Below are positions 63,472 to 64,000 of a DNA stretch of 64,000 nucleotides, in pieces (positions within the stretch are counted from its first letter, which is position 1; the number at the start of each line of letters is the position of its first letter). The translations under genes were made by a program, and so were the position numbers. Origin of the DNA: Gautieria morchelliformis (taxonomy: Eukaryota; Basidiomycota; Agaricomycetes; Gomphales; Gomphaceae); assembly GCA_015179125.1 (NCBI GenBank), contig WHVA01000240.1:1-64000 (forward strand), written 5' to 3'. The notes under the pieces were generated by a model. That model did not search any database, had not been told where the DNA came from, and was given only the letters and a program-made list of their open reading frames with translations.

Positions 63472-63564
63472 GACGCTTTGCCGCAGTGGTTACCGGGTTC
63501 GCCTGCTATTTTCTAGCTTAGCGAATGTGCTTTGCACACGTGCGTTCGAATCGCACAGGCGTCG
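63472..63564 (+). tRNA. tRNA-Ser(GCU) with an 11-base intron
   Basis: Folds as a class II tRNA. Acceptor stem is GACGCTT (63472-63478) with AGGCGTC (63557-63563), one G-U pair, discriminator G at 63564. The D arm has CCG/CGG around AGTGGTTA. Anticodon stem is TTCGC (63498-63502) with GCGAA (63521-63525), anticodon GCT at 63505-63507. A long variable arm TGTGC-TTT-GCACA follows, then T arm GTGCG-TTCGAAT-CGCAC. The loop is split by TTTTCTAGCTT (63509-63519) after the base 3' of the anticodon, the standard place of tRNA introns. It decodes AGC and AGT. Internal A and B boxes for RNA polymerase III are present (AGTGG, GTTCGAATC). Confidence 0.93.
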
Positions 63565-64000
63565 TCGTACCAAAAGTCAAGTGGTTTGTACCAAAGAATT
63601 TCATTTTACTTGAATGCAATGATTGTTACGCATGTGAAGTTCGTGAGTTTTTTGGTAGCAAACGATGCGTGAAACGATAAAACTTTTTTGCTGGAAAATA
63701 AATATCTAGGCTAGCAAAGGTACCCTGGCTCCGACGGGTACACATTTTGCCTTGTTATCTCGTACAATTTTCAAGTAATCATAAGTTAATTTTCAGTATT
63801 GTAAAATCGGTCAGACTCTGTCCAAAGCGTTCCCATTTGGCATTTGGCATTTATTCTTTGTTATTACATAATCAATTCAATCGGTACTTCGCACACAGAG
63901 TCAAACACAAACATTGACATTGTAGGTGCATGTTGGTCCGCTGCCAATCTCCCACATGTGATAGAAATCCAGCGCCTTTTGCGAAGTTATATAGAGGGCT
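63565..64000. other. AT-rich flank, nothing recognised
   Basis: A TTTT run at about 63602 could end tRNA transcription. No gene seen to the window end. Confidence 0.45.

Overview
The window looks like nuclear DNA of a mushroom-forming basidiomycete (Agaricomycetes). Host-type genes have short introns of about 25-70 bases and belong to families typical of that group: DUF6533 seven-helix membrane proteins, cytochrome P450, oxalate decarboxylase and a CxC2 protein of KDZ transposons. The transposon set fits too: Ty3/gypsy chromovirus, Ty1/copia, hAT, and a LINE with an RNase H domain. Most of the window is transposon debris, much of it nested. The left 42 kb is almost entirely mobile or duplicated DNA; the right 22 kb holds most gene-like sequence. 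Species and chromosome cannot be told from the sequence.

Layout, 1-13.9 kb: a hAT transposase tail with a repeat-rich end; a broken two-RRM RNA-binding protein gene; a gypsy reverse transcriptase fragment on the minus strand; a decayed plus-strand gypsy element (gag 4151-5254, protease 5460-6053, RT start 6840-7235) carrying a solo LTR. At 7236 that element is cut by a gag-bearing LTR element (7236-13132), which itself contains a long solo LTR (LTR-A, 7918-9503, target duplication GACTC) and a head-to-head pair of 755-bp LTRs. 13.9-31.6 kb: two direct copies of a 2.2-kb block, each with a DUF6533 gene, flank a 6.5-kb inverted repeat (17703-24237) and a hAT element with an 8-bp target duplication (24349-27728). 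The inverted repeat encloses a copia fragment, and its right arm is split by a second LTR-A, itself split by another solo LTR. The hAT element carries a decayed piece of what looks like the exosome gene RRP42. A 5'-truncated LINE ends the block. 31.6-41.7 kb: debris of one gypsy element, then the best-preserved transposon of the window, a chromodomain gypsy element (32079-38635) that appears to be self-primed and has an extra third ORF, and a copia element on the same strand.

41.8-64 kb: a kinase-like gene in three copies and a P450 in two copies, produced partly by a 3-kb segmental duplication (43269-46161 and about 51040-54085). Between and after them lie a foldback element, a cluster of three hairpins, a 644-residue Zn-cluster ORF, an oxalate decarboxylase remnant, a GC-rich condensation/CoA-acyltransferase-like gene (56038-58519), a truncated KDZ-associated gene, a 142-bp tandem repeat and an intron-containing tRNA-Ser(GCU).

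Most protein genes here show stops, frameshifts or truncation. The likeliest working units are the tRNA, the first kinase-like gene, the Zn-cluster ORF, one DUF6533 copy and possibly the acyltransferase. I found no CRISPR array, rRNA or bacterial-type operon. Family names rest on motif recognition without a database search.
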